From Lithospermum erythrorhizon (lineage: Eukaryota; Streptophyta; Magnoliopsida; Boraginales; Boraginaceae), in assembly GCA_019722365.1 (NCBI GenBank), contig JADFUC010001254.1, positions 1 to 64,000 of the forward strand: a stretch of 64,000 nucleotides of DNA, read 5' to 3'. This document shows, piece after piece, positions 1-10,828 of the stretch. A program made the translations under genes and the position numbers. Every line of letters starts with the position of its first letter. The first letter of the stretch is position 1. The notes below the pieces were generated by a model. It made no database searches. It had not been told where the DNA came from and was given only the letters and a program-made list of their open reading frames with translations.

Positions 1-1642
1 ATCAGTAGCAGCTTCGTTCAGTTGCATGTGCTGTAGAGGATGACGGAGAAACTTCTCCAAGAAATTTTAGGGCCAAAGCTTTCAAGATGAGGAAGAAAAT
101 GGAAGAAAAAAATCAAGGGAAATATAAGGGGGGTTAAATTACTAATTAGAAGGAAGAAGATGATTAGGGAAGTGGATAATGATGAAATGGTAACATGGGA
201 GTTCGTGCAAGATATTTCTAGAGTTGTGTTGAGTCTCGTTTGGTTTTCGGTTTAGTTTAGATCTCGATTTAACAGCTTCGAGCATGAAAGCTAACCAACC
301 CCAATAATATTATAATAAATCTATGCAGACGGGTTGTATTACATACCCGTTCAAGCCGTCATAAGAAGCATGCTAAGTTAGAAGAAAAATAATATTACGG
401 TAATACGTTGTTGCGTTGGATAGGATTTGAGTAACGATGGAGCGCGTGAATAGCTAGTTGACTTCGAATTTCTTTTGTTTGGTGAGTACAAATCTCACGT
501 TGGTAACCTTTCATATATATATATATTATGTTTATATATTTGGTATGTGTTGACATGTGGTTATATTAGAATGTATATTGAGCTACTGAGATTGATGTTA
601 TGATATTGTTGTAGTTGTTTGTGATTATATTATGGTATTGTGTGTGATCATGATTATATCGGGGAGGTTGTGGTATGCATATTGATGGGTTGCCCCGGTG
701 ATCGGGAGAATGGTATGCATATTGATGGGTTGCCTCGATCGGGAGGTTGTGAGATGTGTATATTGGTGGATGATGTGACCTGCATATTTGATGGGTTGCC
801 CAGGATGATGTTATATTATATATAATGGTGGGATGCCCCGGGATGATGGATATGCCGGTGGAGGATGGATATGCGGATGGAGGATGGACATGCAGATGGA
901 GGTTTGGATGTTATGTATTTTGTTGGACTTACTTTTGTTGGTTATGTTGTTTTACTTGAATGAACATTTAATTATGCGTTGTTGATGTTTTATGAATATA
1001 TGTATGGAGTATATATATATGTTTGATCTCGTAGGGGGATAATAGAATAATAGGCCATCATCAAAGTATGAATAGTTGTTACTTATTTACTGTATATTAG
1101 TGATTATGCATATGCTCTTTATATAAATGTGATTAACCGTTACATTGGTATTTGTATTCACTAAGCTTGAAAACACCCCGCTACTCATAAGCGGGTGTTT
1201 ATGCAAGGTTTTAGGAGTTGTTGCTAAAGGTTGCAAAGGCTACTTTGACAGTTCTTTGGAATTAAGATCGTGGAATTGAGGCGGTGGTGGCTAAGAAGTC
1301 CTCAGCAGGTTCTTTAAATACATTGATCCCATTGATTTTTCTTTTGTCGTGTCTTGAAAACATATGTTGTCTTTTGAGGTCATGTTAGACCATATTATTA
1401 CCATGATGTATTTTGGAATTATGTTATGATGTTTTGGTTGTATGATGAAAACCTTGATGTATGATTGTTTAGATGATGCATTTTTTAATTGGTGTGTTGT
1501 TGGTTCGCTTGATGAATGAAGTGTTTATTATTAATATCAAATGAAGTCTTTTATATTTGTTATTCATCGATTGGTGACTACGGTGTTCGAGGTTGATAAA
1601 CGATCCTAACCTCGAGGCGGCCGACTGGGGCGGAGTCGTTAT
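1..1642 (+). mobile_element. 5' LTR (3' part) of a long-LTR Ty3/gypsy element
   Basis: The segment from about 370 to 1642 matches, with small gaps, 5440-6138 followed by 7455-8031. Shared landmarks include GAATAGCTAGTTGACTT and TGGTATGTGTTGAYATG. The end, GGCCGACTGG...GTCGTTATA, is the reverse complement of the TGTAACGACTGGCCAGTCGG start of the right-hand LTR at 58290. A Met-tRNA-type primer site follows directly, so this is the 5' LTR of a plus-strand element. About 0.9 kb of its start should lie before the window, judging from the partner LTR that starts near 4208. The segment 1-370 could be LTR or flank; I could not align it. No long frame is present. Confidence 0.7.
655..905 (+). repeat. 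short tandem repeats inside the LTR
   Basis: A unit of about 46 bp centred on GGTATGCATATTGATGGGTT occurs two to three times between 655 and 810. An approximately 18-bp unit (GGATGGATATGCGGATGGA type) repeats between 840 and 903. A diverged version occurs at the equivalent place in the partner LTR (about 5785-6005). Internal tandem repeats seem to be a habit of this LTR family, because its right-hand members carry them too. Confidence 0.7.
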
Positions 1643-1647
1643 AATTT

Positions 1648-1662
1648 TATTGTATCAAAGCC
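1648..1662 (+). other. primer-binding site, initiator Met tRNA type
   Basis: The sequence TGTATCAAAGCCTAGG lies a few bases after the LTR end. It is a two-change variant of TGGTATCAGAGC, the usual plant gypsy/copia site complementary to the 3' end of initiator Met tRNA. It fixes the plus orientation of the element and marks 1-1642 as its 5' LTR. Confidence 0.65.
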
Positions 1663-4207
1663 TAGGGTTAAGATCTACGTGTTGTCATTTGTGTGGTTAT
1701 GCGCCTATGTTAGGTGTTGTGGGTTGTGTGTATTTGAGTGCACGTTTTGATCAGTCTACTCCTTATAGTTTATTTGTCCTTTTCCGTTTCGTCGTTGACT
1801 GTTGAGGATGCCACCTGGAGATTTGCGTGTAGTTGCGTGTGAGGTTCCTTAGAGGTAAATTTGAGATGAATCGTATTCGTTGTTACGAGCTAACATGAGG
1901 TTGGAAGTGATTTGTAAGTCAGGGTGAATATAAGAATTGAAGTTGGATGAGAAGAGCCTTATGTGCTTTCGTTGAGGATGTTTATAAAGAATTCGAGTAG
2001 TTCGTAGCTTATATGCTTTAAACTGAAGATGTGAACTGAAACACAGTTAGAATGAGATGTTAATGATTAGATATGTTGTAAATTTATTGCGAGAGAAAGA
2101 TATGCTAAGATGTTGGGAAAAAGTCTATACAATGTTGGATTTGGAGTTGTTAAAGAGGTGACATATTTATGTAAATCTAAGAGTGTGGGGAGTAAGTTGA
2201 AATTGAAAATTTTGTGACACATATTTTAAGAGCGATCATGTGATTGTGGTTTAAGGTTGTTGTTGATCCTTAGGCGTAAAGTTAAATCTTGTGTACTTGG
2301 AATAATTGGTGGATGAGTGTCGGTGATAATTATGATAGTTATACTGAGCATTAGAATAGAGTGAGAATTAATTTAGTTTGGCGATATAAGGATGATCTTG
2401 AATGAGAATATAATTGGTAGCGAGGAGAAGAAAGCGGTGGATTGAATAACAAATTTGAAGTCATATGATTGACTTGTAAGTATAGGAGATTAAACAAAGA
2501 TGCTATTAGGACCATGAAAGAGCTCAAATTTATACTTCGATCTTTGGTGGCGATTAGGAGAAATGAAAGGCATAGATGCAAAGGTGGTCAGGATCGTACA
2601 TTATGTGGTGATCAAATGGTAGACCCTTGAGGAAAGCGATGACTATTGTGTGAGGATATAGAGGCATATGGTAAGACTGAGTTATCGAGAGGTAATAATT
2701 TAACTAAAAGCGGAGTTGTTTATAGTAATGTAGCTGACAGTTTTGGGATGGTACCATGAAGTTGTTGATGTCGAACTCTAATATGTTAGGAATGAAGAGG
2801 TGAGAGAAAGAAAATATGGCTACGATGAGTTCATGGAGAAATGTGGAAGGAATAAAAAAGTGATATAGCGACATTTGAAAGTGGCTTTTTGGGTATGTTA
2901 AATGATTAATAGAAGAAGAAGAAGTAATATTGGTGAATTATAATATAACATTTAAATCACGATTGTGGATCGTAAGAGAACCGTAAAAGGAAGAATGATT
3001 TTCACAGAAAGAATATAGATAGTGATAGAAGAGGGAATGTTGAAGAAATATTGGTAAAATTTTGACAAAAATGTGATAGTAGTGACTAATTGAGCTAATG
3101 ATAAGTTGTGATGATAAGAGGTTAATAAATGGTATGGAGGATTTGTTGACATTGTAACATGGTATATATATATGTTGTTGGAATCGGGAGGTGAGAATCT
3201 TGATGTTGAATTATCATAGTGAGATTATAAATATGTGATATTAAGGATATGATATTAGGATGAATTATTGCTGATATGAGATGTTGCGATGTTGATATGA
3301 TGATGATGGATGATTTGAGAAAATGAGATTTGATGATGGATTGTATGTGGTAATGTCGTTACGAAAATAGTTGTTATGCGAATACGTGATATTGTTGTTA
3401 TGTAATTATGTGTGAAGCTCTATTCTAATTAGCGTAATGATAGAGATATTATATAGTATGAGGGTATATGATGATAACATTGAACCTAGTTGATATTTGC
3501 TATTGTGATTGTTGTCTTAAAGTGTCATGAGTTTGTGATCGGTTGTTATAGCGTAAACATGGAGTAAATAGCGTGGGTAAATGTACGCGTGGAGTAAATG
3601 TGCGATAAGCGATAGCGTGGGTAAATGTACCGCGTGGAGTAAGCGTAAGCGTCGAGTAAGCGTGGAATAAGCGTAAGCGTGGAGTAAAGCGCAAATATGG
3701 GATAAACATAGAGTAAACAATATTGGTGATGTTGATTGGTTGTAATGCGTGATGGCGTGTCGTTAGGGCTTGCATATATGTTTATATGTTGGGTGTGATA
3801 TATTGTTATGAGGAGTTACATAGATTTTTTTTTCGATGTTGTGACTTGATTAATTCTGATAATATATAGTTGTTGTCTATATGTGGGTTGGTTGAATTAC
3901 TTGAATATGTGGAAATGATATGATTAAGTTTGACATATAGAAGATGGTGGAAGTGATGATATGATAATAAATAATGAAATAGATGCGTGGAGATGTTATC
4001 TGTGAGTAGTATAATCCTATGTTATAGCATGAGATAATGTTAATGTGTTTATGAGATATTATGTGAACTAGAGATGATTACTATAATTTGAGAATTTGTT
4101 TGGATAATGGTATTTGTGATATTAGATAATAGAGCCTATTGAAATGTGAGTTGGGACAATAAGACAAATCGAGTTATGAGTAGAATTTTGAGAATTTTTC
4201 TGGGATG
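1663..4207 (+). pseudogene. decayed, shortened interior of the left gypsy element
   Basis: A start resembling gypsy gag (ATGCCACCT, Met-Pro-Pro) lies at 1808, but its frame stops after 14 codons. Around 2465-2520 the reading Thr-Cys-Lys-Tyr-Arg-Arg-Leu-Asn-Lys resembles the Cys-Ile-Asp-Tyr-Arg-Glu-Leu-Asn-Lys block of gypsy reverse transcriptase. The whole interior is only about 2.5 kb, against the 5 kb or so expected for gag-pol, so most of it is deleted. All frames are broken, and nothing here is likely to make protein. Confidence 0.5.
3555..3715 (+). repeat. GCGTGGAGTAAATG-type tandem repeat
   Basis: Short units such as GCGTGGAGTAAATGT, GCGTGGGTAAATGTAC and GCGTGGAGTAAGCGTAA follow each other about ten times with variable spacing. 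The array lies in the decayed element interior. It resembles in style, though not in exact sequence, the tandem arrays inside the right-hand LTRs. Two chance frames on the minus strand exist only because of the repeats. Confidence 0.7.
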
Positions 4208-7200
4208 GTAGATTGGAAATAACCCGTTCGTATAAGTATTATTTACAATAATATTTTAGTAGCTCGGTGAGATTAAATTTAGGAAAAATATTAAAATAAT
4301 ATTAAATTAGCGATGGGGAGTAACTAGAAGGTAGTATAAAGCGTTTTCGAAGTGGTGTGGATAAAACGAGTCGAGAAATAAAGGCGAGTAGTAACCCAAA
4401 ATAATTTAAGTGTAGTATTGTTGGTGTAATATATATTTTACATTTAATTTAATTACTATCATACAAAACCCATGAGCCGTCCACTTGTTTTTTGTCATGA
4501 AACTACTATGTCCCCAACTAAGCTTGGATTAAGCTTAAGCTGCGGTGGACTTAGCTTAAAAAGTAAGTTGTATCCTATTTTACATAAAAAGAATAATAGG
4601 AACATAAAATCTAGTAGCCTCCCCGTTTGTCTCACAAATTTCTTCCATTTTGTTGAATGACTCTAGGATCATTCTTTCAAGCTTTGAATACTTGGGTATT
4701 ATTGAATCCTTTTTATTTTCATTTTAAAGTTGTTTATTTAAGAAAAACTCTGAAATAAATACTAAAATATTTCAAAAATTATTAAATTAGATTTTTGTAT
4801 TTTAGTTTGACACCTAGATAATTATGAAAGAAGTTTGATTTTTACTTAAGTTTTATATTAATTATAAATTTTGGAAGTTAAATGGCTAAGGAAAAAATAT
4901 AAAATAGGAAATAAATATCACACGTTTGAAAAAATTACAATATTAAATCTGGATATTTCCATTGTAGCCTGAGCAACTCCAAGAAAATTTGGAGTGATTT
5001 GAGATTGTTTGCTATTTTTGGTGATTTAATTACTAAATTGTGGTTTTAAACAAAAAGAAATAATTTTGGAGCTTTAAATTGAATGTAGTATTTTTACAGA
5101 ACTTTTACCGTATGTTTGGCTAATTTCCAAATATGAGAATTTATAAAGTTGTTTTGGTATTTATTTCGAAATGACTAGAATTGTTTTAAATGGAAAAAAA
5201 TTAATTTTATTGAATAAATTATTTTTGGGAAGAATATTTGAGTACTCTAATTATATTTTGAGTGGGGAAAAGTTTATGAGGATTATGGAATTATTTTAGT
5301 ATTTAATTGATATTTTATCAAGTAAAATAAATGAACTTTAAAAGGAAATGTTATTTTAAAATGAAGTTTATATTTTGGAAAATCTTAATAAATATGGGGT
5401 TTTGTTTTGAGTTGAAGGGTGGATGTGTGGTGAGAAACCCCAGAGATACCCGTTCAAACCATTGGTTAGTATATGGATCAGATAGTAATATTCTGATGTC
5501 GTTGTTCGTTGGATATGATTTATTGAGGACCGGCGAATAGCTAGTTGACTTGGTGCTTTGGCAGAGGTGAGAGTACAAATCTCACGTTGTTATTTCATAT
5601 ATATTATTTATATATATTTGGTATGTGTTGATATGGGCTATATATTAGAATGTATATTAATTTCTTGAGATTGATGTTATGATATTGTTGTAGTTGTTTG
5701 TGATTATATATTATGAGTGTTGTGTAAATGCATTGTTGCGTGCGGTTGTGTATTGTTAATGGATTCTTGCCCAAGATGTTGGGGCGATGGTATGCGTATC
5801 GGTGGAGTTGCTCCCGTCCGGGAAGTTTGTGGTATGCATATTGATGAGTTCCACTTGATGGGGGAGGTTGTGAATATATATATTGGTTCATAATGTGACT
5901 GCCCATGGTTGATAGGTTGCCGGATTGTGTTATATTATACATAATGGTGGAAATGCCGGGATGATGGATATGCGGACGGAGGATGGAGATGCGAGATGGA
6001 GGTTTGGATGAACAACAAAATAAGTCAACAAAATATAATATAACATCGAGCCTCCCATCTGCGCATGAACATTTTAATTATCGTTCTTTGATATGTATAG
6101 AATATATGTATGGAGTATATATATATGATTGATTTCTGAGTGTAATAACCGTGCTTGATTCATCCAATTAATAAATTTAAAATATAGGTTATTAATTTAA
6201 TTAACGTAAATTGGACCAAAACATATTTCATGGATACTTAAATGTTGATGTTGGAAATTAATAAATCGGGGAATAAGTTAATCGAGACATCAAACTAAAC
6301 TAAGCGGTCGGATTTTTCGCGTAACCTCGTTTTTCCTTTCATCCTTCCCCGTATACCAAAGCAAACCCTTAAAGCGGTCGGATTAATAGTTGTGTTACGA
6401 CTTGGTTGACTTTTTTCCAAACGCTTTCAGTATAAGTAATGACTGACTGCTTTATTATAGTTGTTTGAGGTGGAATTATGATTTATAAGTTGTTGGATGA
6501 ATATATGTTGAAATTAGTTTTATTAGATTTGGTTAGTAAACGGGTTGTGAGGTTAAAGGTTGTTAGAAATGGGTTTAGTTGGTTGGAAGAGTTGATATTT
6601 TGGATTGGGTAAAATTGTTAAAGTGTTAGAGATGGCGTTAGAGAGGGGGCCGAAATGGTTAAGGTGTGGGTTGTTCGATATTGCGTCGTTTAGTTTATCG
6701 TTTGAGCTTAGCAGTAAATATTTCACTAAAGTGGCTAATTGGTACTAAAAGTTGTTAAAAAGAGAATTTATACTTGAGAATTAAGTAGTAATCGTACTTT
6801 CGGTGTTTTGTTTAGACTAGGAAGGAAGAACGTGGATCGATTGATTTCTCAAGTTGCTAGTGGTACTAGCCAAAGGTGAGATTTATCGCTCGTATGATAA
6901 TATTATTTCACGTTTAGTGAAGTACTTGACAAATAGATGTGACTATATAATTGTTTTATGAATTTATATGACGATGTAATTGTGAAGTTATGAAATGTTG
7001 AGAGTTGTATGATTGTTGTATTGTGTATATTATGGGTGCCATATTGAGATTGTTGTGTGATTGTTGCATGATTGTTCTATCTGGGGTTGTTGTAGTTGTT
7101 GTGATGTTAATTGAGTCGTGTGTGGTTATGTTTTGTCATGGTTGGTATGTTTGGTGTGATGTTGGTTGTTGGTCATGCTTGGTTTCATATAGAGAGTAGT

Positions 7201-8031
7201 CACACCATATTAGGATGTGGGCATGTTGGAGTCGTAGAATTAGATACGTGCGGATGGGGGTGTTTTATGATGTGTATGGGTGATCGGGTGAGCACGCATG
7301 GAAAAGGATATGGTATGTTATGGGTGAGCAAAGGGTGAGCTGCCGAGACAAAGGATATGATGTTATATTGTGTTACATGGGTGAGCTTTGCCGGAGAAAA
7401 GGATATGATGTTATATTGTGTTACCTCATCTATTTCCGAGGCGAATGGATTCACAGTAGGGATGTTTGAATAAGGAGGCTATCATGTATGTATGAATAGT
7501 TATTACCTTATTTACTTATATTATTGATTATGCATATGCTCTTATATATAAATGTGATTATATGTTTTGGATACCGTTAAGCATGGCTTTACATGGGCGG
7601 GCGTTTTATACCTAGTTTTTAAGATTTGTTTGGTGAGATTACCAAGGGCTAGCGTTGACAAGTTCTTGATTAAGATAAATGGGTGAGCAGTGGTGGTAGG
7701 AAGTCGCCAGCAGTCTTTATCAATGAGTTTCCTTTGTCGTGTCTTGAAACTTATGTTGTCTTTTTGGTCGTATTAGGCCAAATATTATTATCGTGATGTA
7801 TTTTGGAGATTATGTGGATTATGATGTTTAGTTTGTATTACTAAAACCATGATGTATGATTGTTTGGATAGCGTTTTTAATGGTGTGTTGTTGGTTCTAC
7901 GATGGACAAAGTATTTTATTAGTATTAATATCAAATGAAGTCTTTTATGTTATTCATTGATTGATGACTACGGTGTTGAGTTGATGGCGATCCCCAACCT
8001 CGGGATGGCAGGCACAGGATTACGATTATAA
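4208..8031 (+). mobile_element. 3' LTR of the left gypsy element, interrupted
   Basis: It begins near AAATAACCCGTTCGTATAA. This matches the sense start of the family as read on the minus strand at 60801, where AATAACCCGTACGTT is seen. It ends near 8031 with CTCGGG...ACGATTATA, corresponding to the GTCGTTACA end. The parts 5440-6138 and 7455-8031 match the 5' LTR. Removing the intervening 6139-7455 leaves about 2.5 kb, close to the 2.51 kb of the LTR at 58290-60801. A tandem duplication of an approximately 46-bp unit (AAAGGATATGATGTTATATT) lies at 7325-7425. Confidence 0.65.
6139..7455 (+). mobile_element. second LTR-like segment inside the 3' LTR
   Basis: The match to the 5' LTR breaks at 6139, where TGTAATAACCGTGC, a canonical LTR start of this superfamily, appears. 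The match resumes near 7455. The inserted part has the same internal order as the host LTR: a GTGAG...CACGTT block near 6875-6915, then short tandem repeats. Either a related solo LTR inserted here, or two LTRs recombined so that a complete 1.9-kb LTR (6139-8031) follows a truncated one (4208-6138). I saw no clear target-site duplication. Confidence 0.55.
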
Positions 8032-9450
8032 TAAATTATAAATCGAGATAATAGAATAACTATGCTAGTGTTTCTGATCCTTCAACGCCACAAGTATACG
8101 AACTGCTATATAACTAAGCCAGCAGCGACATGTATCGCTTCGAACTAAGCAATCTGACGAGTGTATAATCACAAATTATGACCGTAATAACTGGCATTAC
8201 TAAAGTTCATCTTATTTGTATTAGTAACCTCTTATGTAGGCAGACCCCGCATCTTTACATTGAAAATCACCATAAAAGCAGAGACCAAATATATTGAATG
8301 TAGAATTCGGAATAAATAGTGTAAGTTTAGGTTTTGAACAAATAAGCTTGGTATCGGGGATAACATCTAAGATGTGACCGTACGCCATACTAAGCGGTTC
8401 ATGCGCCTAGTGACCACTTCCTTTGACTTATATTTTAGTATGACATTAGCTTGCTTATTTATTAGATGAGATTTATTATATTTTATCGACTCTTACTGAT
8501 CATGTCAAACATATCAATCAACAAGCAAAAAACATATAACTTTCATGAATCATAAGAAAAATATAACACTTTCTTATTGGCTTATCCACTTAGGTGGATC
8601 GATATACATAATTAACTATAACTAATAATGATCGGTATTCCAAATGTTTATCATTTTTATAATACAAAAATTGGTACACCTTAAGAAAAATAATTATAGG
8701 CCATATGCCACATATAATATAATAAAATCATAAAGTTCATAGCGTCCGTCGATATAACATATTATATTATGTGTGATAAATAATCAAAATTACATTTAAC
8801 ATACACATAACATGAATGAAGCGAGAAAGTAGGCACCACATGTTGCATGTCAAGAATATTTCTCAAATGAAATAATCAGCTATTTGTCTAGTGTAAAGTC
8901 CTTTAGTAATCTAATTCAGTATTCATTATTAATATCTAATATTAAAATGTGTTGTTAATATCTAATATTAACAAGTGTTAATTTAATATATAATATTAAT
9001 AACATGTCAAATTAATATCTTATATTAATATAATTATTATTTTCAAAAACCTATTTTAGACTTATTATGATTAATTACTAAATTATGTTATAATTTGAAA
9101 CTATAATTATCTAATAATCATAAGTCTCAATTTTAATTAAATCAATTCTGAAAATGTAATAATTAAACCTAATCAAAATTAGAATTTAATTAATCAATAT
9201 TCATTAGCTTTAATTGATTCCAAGAAATAATTAAATTTAATCTAATCCAATTAGAACTAATTTTAATGTGGTTAATATAAATTGATTAAAATAATTTTCA
9301 TCAATAAATTAAATTAGTCCAATTCAATTGATGTCCAATAAATCAATTCTAGAAAAAATCCATCAACAATTGAGTTTGGATCAAATCAAAACTCAAATGA
9401 CCCATTAAGCAATCAAATTCGACCATCCAACCTTGCATCAAGTGAACCAC
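8032..9450. other. AT-rich gene-free region, probable retroelement debris
   Basis: There is no credible coding frame. The base composition is strongly AT-rich and full of short palindromic stretches. Between 8925 and 9035, a unit of about 33 bp built on TTAATATCTAATATTAA recurs three to four times. The general texture resembles the LTR-like blocks at 33.3 and 53.4 kb, but I could not define ends. Confidence 0.4.
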
Positions 9451-9507
9451 TCACGCGCAACCCAGCAAGCCAAGCCACACAAAACCAGCCTAGCACGCCA
9501 AAGACAG

Positions 9508-9585
9508 GCCAACGCGCACAATATGCGATGGACTAGGGCCCGAACATGAACGCGCACAATATGCGATGGACTAGGGCCCGAACGT
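9508..9585 (+). repeat. two-copy tandem repeat, about 38 bp
   Basis: CGCGCACAATATGCGATGGA and the bases that follow it occur at about 9513 and again at about 9551, identical over some 33 bp. This is a perfect recent duplication in a GC-richer island. A chance minus-strand frame crosses it. Confidence 0.8.
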
Positions 9586-9659
9586 GTGGCCCACACGTTC
9601 AAACAGGGTTGAAACGTGTGGCTCACATTCCACCCACTTACTCTGTCACGTCAAGTAGT

Positions 9660-9900
9660 CGTCATCGCTGACGTGGCATGACACGTCATCAGGTGACATG
9701 GCAATCCACAACATCAGCTGACATACAACTACTGACGTGGAGGCCACGTGTCACCATACGTGTCATCCACGTGGCATTGCCACATGTCCGGCCAATCCAG
9801 ATCGGATCCGGGTCGAGTCACGGGTCGGGTTGGATCGGGTCAAATCGGGTTTGACTAGAGTCAACTCAGTTGACTTTCTACATGTTGATGTCAGCTAGGG
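9660..9900. promoter_or_regulatory. cluster of ACGTG (G-box-like) and TTGAC (W-box-like) motifs
   Basis: In about 120 bp (9665-9780) ACGT-core motifs occur six times, including GACGTGG twice, CCACGTGT, TACGTGT and CCACGTGG. In the next 110 bp TTGAC/GTCAA occurs several times (TTTGACTAGAGTCAACTCAG). Known biology: ACGTG cores bind bZIP/bHLH factors and TTGAC binds WRKY factors. The block lies about 1 kb before the start of the VAD1-type gene, so it could influence it. It may equally be the promoter of an old LTR. That it acts on the gene is inference. Confidence 0.4.
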
Positions 9901-10187
9901 CTGACGTGGTAACGTCGCATGTTGACTCTTCTTTGTCTGATCAATGGTTTTTACTCATTTCAATTAATAAACTGATTGGAAAACATTAATTCAGAAAAAT
10001 CCAAAAAAAATTCTTAAAAATCAGTAATATTATTTGAAATTTTTTCACATTAAATAATTTTGAAAATAATCAATAATTAATTATATTTAAAACACTATTA
10101 ATTATAAATTAAACAATAGAAAGTGTGTTTGCCATTTATTGATAAGCATGGAACATTTATCCTATATATAATACTTAAGGCCAAAGG

Positions 10188-10312
10188 TTCCACAAAAAAG
10201 AACCACCACTCTAAGGCCAAAATTTTCATATCATCATGTATTATAATTTGTTGATTTTCAAATATACCCCTCTAAACATAACTCCCGAAAAAAGAACCAC
10301 CACTCTAACATT
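10188..10312 (+). repeat. direct repeat AAAAAAGAACCACCACTCTAA
   Basis: The 20-bp word AAAAAGAACCACCACTCTAA occurs near 10193 and again near 10288. It is followed at 10328-10400 by a doubled CATAACTA...ACAAAGTG phrase. It looks like repeat debris in the distal 5' region of the gene. The function is unknown. Confidence 0.5.
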
Positions 10313-10828
10313 GATCTACGTGTAAGACAATTAAGATAACTACCAAAATGCATAACTACCATACTCCCTATACAAAGTGCATAACTATCAATACTCTTTA
10401 TACAAAGTGTTAGTTACGAGAACAAATGAAATCACCATGTATTTGATTGTGAAAGCCAAATATAAGTTTTCTATCGTTACTTTACTTGAGTATCAAGCAT
10501 CAAATATTCTCAGAAGATATGACACTTGTCGGAGGTATGGATACAGTAAATTTGCATTGTAATTTATAACTCATCATTTGATCTGCTAATAAGATGATGG
10601 CGGAGAAATTAAAAGTGACCAACCACCACATATCGATAAATTTTGGTGATCATTACTTGCTTATAAGTTGGTGTTCATTTCCTAAAGTGAATATAATATT
10701 CTTGCAATTTCAAAGAAAAAAAAAGTATTATAAATGACGATCGAATACAACTGATAACTAGTTAATTAAAATGTTAAAAAAAACGCCGGTAGTAATAAAA
10801 GCTTACTCTCTCATCCCCAATTTCAATT

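Noticed and set aside
640..825. Open frame of 61 codons in the left LTR
   Set aside because: It consists of tandem-repeat translation (MGCP..., GLPR repeats) and has no match in the partner LTR frame.
2351..3775. Several minus-strand frames of 66-91 codons
   Set aside because: They lie in the antisense of the decayed plus-strand element interior and across a tandem repeat. Composition is Tyr/Ser/Leu-rich, typical of chance frames in such DNA.
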